NCBI GenBank assembly: GCA_022316685.1 | Contig: JAKJHU010000053.1 | Coordinates: 3,341,636-3,405,635 of the forward strand | Direction: 5' to 3' | Source: Progne subis subis | Taxonomy: Eukaryota; Chordata; Aves; Passeriformes; Hirundinidae | DNA length: 64,000 nucleotides | Shown: positions 59,591-64,000 of the stretch, one piece after another | Layout: the number at the start of each line of letters is the position of its first letter | Position numbering within the stretch: position 1 is the first letter of the stretch | The notes under the pieces: model-generated | Seen by the model: the letters and a program-made list of their open reading frames with translations, nothing else | Databases searched by the model: none | What the model was told of the DNA's origin: nothing | Translations under genes and position numbers: made by a program

Positions 59591-60110
59591 TTCTTTTTAG
59601 CCCTGCTGGGTCCATCCCAAAGCCATTTGACATCAAAGAGACTCTGCCCCGGGGGTTCAATAGACACTGATGTGGGCTCTCCAAGATCGGCCAGAATCAA
59701 AATCCTCGCAGAAATCTGAGCATTTGCATTGCAGACAGGGAGCAACCACGAAAAGAACACTCCACCTTAAATGCTCAGCATTTCTTAGAGCTGATTAAAA
59801 AAGAGCCAAACCACCAGCTTGTAGGAGACACACACGTTAGCACTGGACTTTATGTGCAGAGACAAGGTGTGTATTGTTTGCCCAATTAAAGAGATAAAAC
59901 CTGTAGACCACAGTCAGCGAAATGAGCTGTGAAATGAGTGATGACTCGCTGAACAGGCAGGTGCATGCACAAAGGCGTATGCAAACTGTTCTACTTATCT
60001 AAAGACAGTTTTATTGCCTGATCATCAATTTACAGTACACTCCAGTTGCTCCTGAGCTGCCTTTGAGATGGGCTCTCAGATAAAAAGGAGAAGGACTAAC
60101 ACCTCCCGTG
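59591..60110. promoter_or_regulatory. Candidate conserved block with acceptor-like site
   Basis: Starts with TTGTCTTTTCTTTTTAG (59584-59600), a strong plus-strand splice acceptor. It continues as smooth AT-leaning sequence with the octamer ATTTGCAT at 59722-59729, CCCAATTAAAGAGATAAAAC near 59881 and CCTGATCATCAATTTACAG near 60017. Directly after the AG a 22-codon frame stays open to a TGA at 59668-59670. The minus strand also has a 71-codon frame across it, so coding is unproven. It may be a terminal exon with UTR or a regulatory element. Confidence 0.35.
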
Positions 60111-63100
60111 CTTTTCTCGCCTTTTGGAGCAGGAATGGTCATCAAGAGCAGAGAGGAGGTAAGAGATGGGAAGGCCGGGATTGTGCTTGGGGCAGCGTGG
60201 TGGCACCTGTGGCAGTGCCCAGCCTGGGGCTCATTCGGTGATGTTTGTGCTGCTGAGCAAGTTCCTCCCTCTCCACCGGGAGAAATGCATCCAGCCCCGA
60301 AATGTGGGGATGAGGAGGGGATGCCTCCTGTGCCCCTCAGTCCCAGACATAAGGAACTAAATTAGGGAGGATGAATGAGCAGCTCAGCTGTTTTGTCTTG
60401 ACCTCAGCAGAGATATGTGAGAGCAAAGTGTTTAAAACTTACAACTCCTGTCCTGTATGGATCCAGCCAGCTTTGTGTAAACGTGTGCTTGTGACAAATA
60501 TTACTGGACAGAGGATTGCAAACCCGGTACTGAACTTGGATTTGGGGCAGCTTTGCTTTTTTGTGGGAGCTGCACACCCCAGAGCTTTTGTTTGGGGCTG
60601 TGAGGCCCCAGGAAAGGGAGATCTCCCGTGTGTGCTGTGAGAGCAAGGGGTGGCATGAGCTAAAATGTTGAATTTAAACCTTGGTATGATAGAAATACCA
60701 GCAAGTTCTGTATAAATACGGGGACGTACTCAGTGTAGCTCAGTGTGATATTAAAATGGTTCTGCAGGGAAGTCAGAAGACAAGAGTGCTGTCCTTGATC
60801 TTGAACACTGAATCTGCAAATGAAGAAGCTTCCTCTTTCCACCTTTCTTTGTAAGACAAAGATTGTATGCTTCCTGCAGGAGTTTTACAACCATATAAAT
60901 CAAGTCTTTTCCAATGCACGTGGGGCTTATAGATTTGGATTTGCCTCAAATGGATAATTTTATAGTTTGCACGAGAAGTGTGTGCTTCTAGAGATTAATA
61001 AGTCTCATAAGCTCAGCTGTGAGACTTTAACAAAAGACGGGTTTGGGTTCATTACTGAGCGTTTACACCTGGAAATGATAACCATATTAGAGTATTTTGT
61101 GTCCAGGTAGCGAGTCTGAGAACCAAATAATCATTGAAAAGTTTCAAACTGCTTGAATGGAGCGTGTATTCCATGATGAATAACGTCATCTGATGAAAAT
61201 TCTCAAGAAATAAGAAACTACTCAATAAACAACTTCAACTTGATTGTTAGCTGCTGAATTCACCACTCCTGATAGAGACAGATGCTTTTTAACCAAGAGG
61301 TTCAGGAAATCCAGAGTTCATAAAGCCAACACATCTGGTGGCTGTGCTTGTGATGGATTTCACACTCCAGCCTGGCTTGCTGACATTTGTCTCCAAACAA
61401 CATTAATTTCAAAAGCGAGGGTGAGAGCACGGCTGTGACAAATTGGTTATCAAATTAGACTCATTACAGGTTTTTTCCTTTTTTTAACACCCATTCTGTG
61501 AAATTTCCCTTTTTCAGTCTTCAGACTAAAGCTTCAGATCTAAGCCCTGCCAAACCTCCAGATTTTTTTTCAGTTCTTCCCCCTCTCAATTTAAGGGAAC
61601 TGTGGTTTCCTCCTGAAGAGACCCTTGCCTTCAGCAAGGCAGCAGAGCTGCTGGGAGCAACTGCACTTCTGAGACAGGGAGAAGAAAGAGGGATGATCAG
61701 CCCAGATGAAATTCCAGGGGTTTTGTCCTTTGGCTTGCTGAACAAAGTTTTGTCAAAGGACAAAGAAAGAAAGGATTCCTGGCCACTGCCTGTGAGGCTT
61801 TTTAAATGGTGTGGATCAGGCAGGAGTTATTTTAGACAGATGAGTGTGTGCAAGTGTGCCCAGGTGCATAGTGCAGGGGGTGGGGGTCTCTGGAGACTGA
61901 TACCCTAGGAAAGAGGGGAAATACTGAATATTCATTGTCGAGTTAATACCAGCGTTTAGTTGCTGTATGATGGAAAAGAGAAAGCGTTGTCATTGCCCTC
62001 TGAAGGGCTCTGTAACATCCACCCACCTGCCCCTCATATGCTCATCCCTGTGAGTGGGGGAACAGCCCCCCAAGTCCCCTGGAATGTCCTTGCCTGGGCA
62101 CATGGATGCAGGAGAACTCAGTGAGGCCTTAGTTAACTGAAATCCGTGGAAATGTGTCACAAGTTGTGCCAAGTCCGTAGGAGGTCTGCTGTGACGTCCT
62201 TACGTGTCATTCCAGACAGAACAGTGATTTTAAGAAGTTCACTCTGGGAAGGATTGACCTCATTATCCCAAGGTAACAGCTGCTAAAGCACATGGGCTGT
62301 CACGACTCACTCCTGGTTTCCAACATGTCTCTCATGCTGCATGTTGTTTTTTGAGAACAGAGGGAAGGATGGAGAAGAGGGAAGACAAATGGGACTGAAT
62401 GTGGTGCAGCCCTGTGACAACAACAAATCCTGGACCTGCTCAGTTGTGGGAACTGTCGCTGATGTGACACAGCCCACAGGCACATCCACAGCACTGACCT
62501 TGCACTTTCATTGTTATTTGCTAATTTTTTTCTTTAAATATGTGTCCATATTCAAAAGAGTCTCTGCTTTTCATATGTCAAAGCTGCCATTAAAATTAAG
62601 AAAATCAAAGTCCCCCACCTCTCCTCCTGCCTTGGCACGCACTCTCCTGTTATCCATACCCCGCACAAGAGCCTTGGAGAAGCTGACACGCGGTTGTTAT
62701 TGCTCCTTCCTCGCCACTGCGGGGTTTTGATGAAGCTGAGTTACGACCACAGCTGCAAAATACCGTATGGTGTTGATGATGTGGGGATGTGGTTCCCATA
62801 ATGAATTCAATTAGAGCCCGTGTTAAAATGCACGGAGTGCAGCGCCGCAGCCCCCACTGGTCTCAGCGCTCCCAGCAGCTGTGTGCTGTTGACTCCGTGC
62901 CCTTCCCCTTGGAGGGTCGCCTCACCTTGTCTGTGCTTGTTTCCATCTGGTTCCCACTGCAGTGGGAGTGTTGTAGGCAAAGGATGCAGCCAGCACAGAC
63001 CGTGGGGAGGGGGAGCAGGACGGGGCCTTGCTGGGAGGATGGAGATGACCTTGTGTGGTGGGGAGGATGTTTGTGTTCTCAGCAGAGACAGACGAAGGGA

Positions 63101-64000
63101 GGCACGGGAAGGGTTTGGGAGCAGGCAGCAGTAAGTGTTGGTGGCAAAATATTCATGCAGGGAGACAGTTTGTGAGCTGAGATTTTAATTTTTGCCTTTC
63201 TCTTCCTGACATTTGCTATAGGGAATTGAGCAGAGCAGTCATCAGTTCCTCCCTCCTTGTGCAAGAACTCAGTTTTTGCAATCTGTCCTTAGCTTTTAGG
63301 ACCCCTGGGGAGTCCTTGCAGCAGCATTTGGAACAAGTCCCTCATGCACAAAGTAATCAGGTTTTTCCAGTCACCTTTCAGAAAGCCCCTTTTGGTCCCC
63401 TGCTGAGTTGGGGTGCTCTGCTGAGGGGCTGTGCCCCAGGAGGGAGAGAACAATAATAACACAACTGTTCTGTGATCACCCTCTCCTCCTTTACCATATG
63501 CACTTCTTCACCTGCTACAGGGGGACTACCAAGCCTCAGGGGGAAAAAAAAGAATTAAAATCAAGTCCCACCACTGGAGCACAGGGATTTTGTAGCACAG
63601 CTAATAGATGGTGCTTGGGATACACACTCACTCTATCTGCAAAAGGGGGAATGTGTGGCATGTGTGTTTGTTTACAAGGAAGCAATAACATACCTTGAAA
63701 GAAATGTTTTAAAATGTTCCAAAAATCTGCCAGCTGTTTGCAATTTACTCAATAGCTAGAAATAAAATGCCAGTTGCATGGCACACTGCTGCAAGGAGTC
63801 AGCTCCTTCAAATGTCCTTCTGAGCCTTGGTGTCGGCTTATTCAGCACCATCCTCAGCTGAGAAATCTCTAACTTGAAAGATCACTTCCCCCCCTGTTAC
63901 TGAACACCAGAATAACCTTTCACAGCATAAGCCTACTCTCCCACGTATGAGCTCAGCCACTATTCCCTGTGCTCAGATTTTCTTGGAATTTCAGCTCTAA
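60111..64000. other. Non-coding unique DNA to the window end
   Basis: No gene recognised. 61060-61240 is AT-rich with homeodomain-like words (AAATAATCATTG near 61125, GATGAATAACGTCATCTGATG near 61175). Frames of up to 136 codons (61498-61908 plus) and 128-129 codons (62341-62730, 62789-63175 plus) have no domain and overlap other open frames. An A run lies at 63544-63551. No feature continues visibly past the right edge. Confidence 0.5.

Noticed and set aside
5714..59729. Enrichment of the ATTTGCAT octamer (5714, 18119 reverse, 46232, 58962, 59722)
   Set aside because: About two copies are expected by chance in 64 kb on both strands. Five is only mildly above this and motif hunting was not exhaustive.
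1..64000. CRISPR array, operon, insertion sequence or other prokaryotic system
   Set aside because: No spaced direct repeats, no dense same-strand frames and no ribosome-binding pattern. The repeats present are vertebrate in type.

Overview
The window looks like vertebrate nuclear DNA from a bird, most likely a passerine. Three things point there. Several short relics read like CR1 LINE 3' ends. A complete solo LTR (41330-41963) and a related LTR piece (about 39600-39916) end in the same short phrase as songbird endogenous-retrovirus LTRs known to me from memory. Finally, no reading frame is longer than about 197 codons and there are no bacterial-type gene tracks. I find no protein-coding gene, rRNA or tRNA that I can defend. 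The longest open frames lie in tandem repeats, CpG-rich DNA or GC-rich DNA, where stop codons are scarce. Isolated small exons or a long non-coding RNA cannot be excluded by eye.

Layout. 1-16.1 kb is mostly unique, AT-leaning non-coding DNA with one old repeat near 2.9 kb. 16.1-20.3 kb holds a CR1 3' end with a hairpin tail, an AT-rich block that looks constrained, and two old amniote-type repeats. 22.1-24.6 kb holds two further constrained-looking blocks flanking a clear CpG island (23.55-23.91 kb). 25-33.4 kb is mixed, GC-richer unique DNA with an exact 17-bp homeodomain-type palindrome at 30.5 kb. 33.4-33.9 kb is a CpG-containing, constrained-looking block. 36-39 kb has a perfect short hairpin, an old SINE/LINE-like tail and two more constrained-looking blocks. 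39.6-42.0 kb has the two LTRs. 45.6 kb has a 21-bp minisatellite. 49.0-51.2 kb has two CpG-rich segments, one with a TATA box and a splice-donor-like site. 55.7-56.1 kb has a 29-bp minisatellite of about eleven copies. 58.8-60.1 kb is again constrained-looking, with a good splice acceptor.

Interpretation. Many AT-rich blocks with homeodomain, POU and GATA-type words, a few CpG islands and no evident exons fit an intergenic region or long intron beside a developmental regulator. I cannot name that gene. All constraint statements are judgements from composition and motif texture, not from an alignment. Repeat family names are recognised by eye, without a repeat library.
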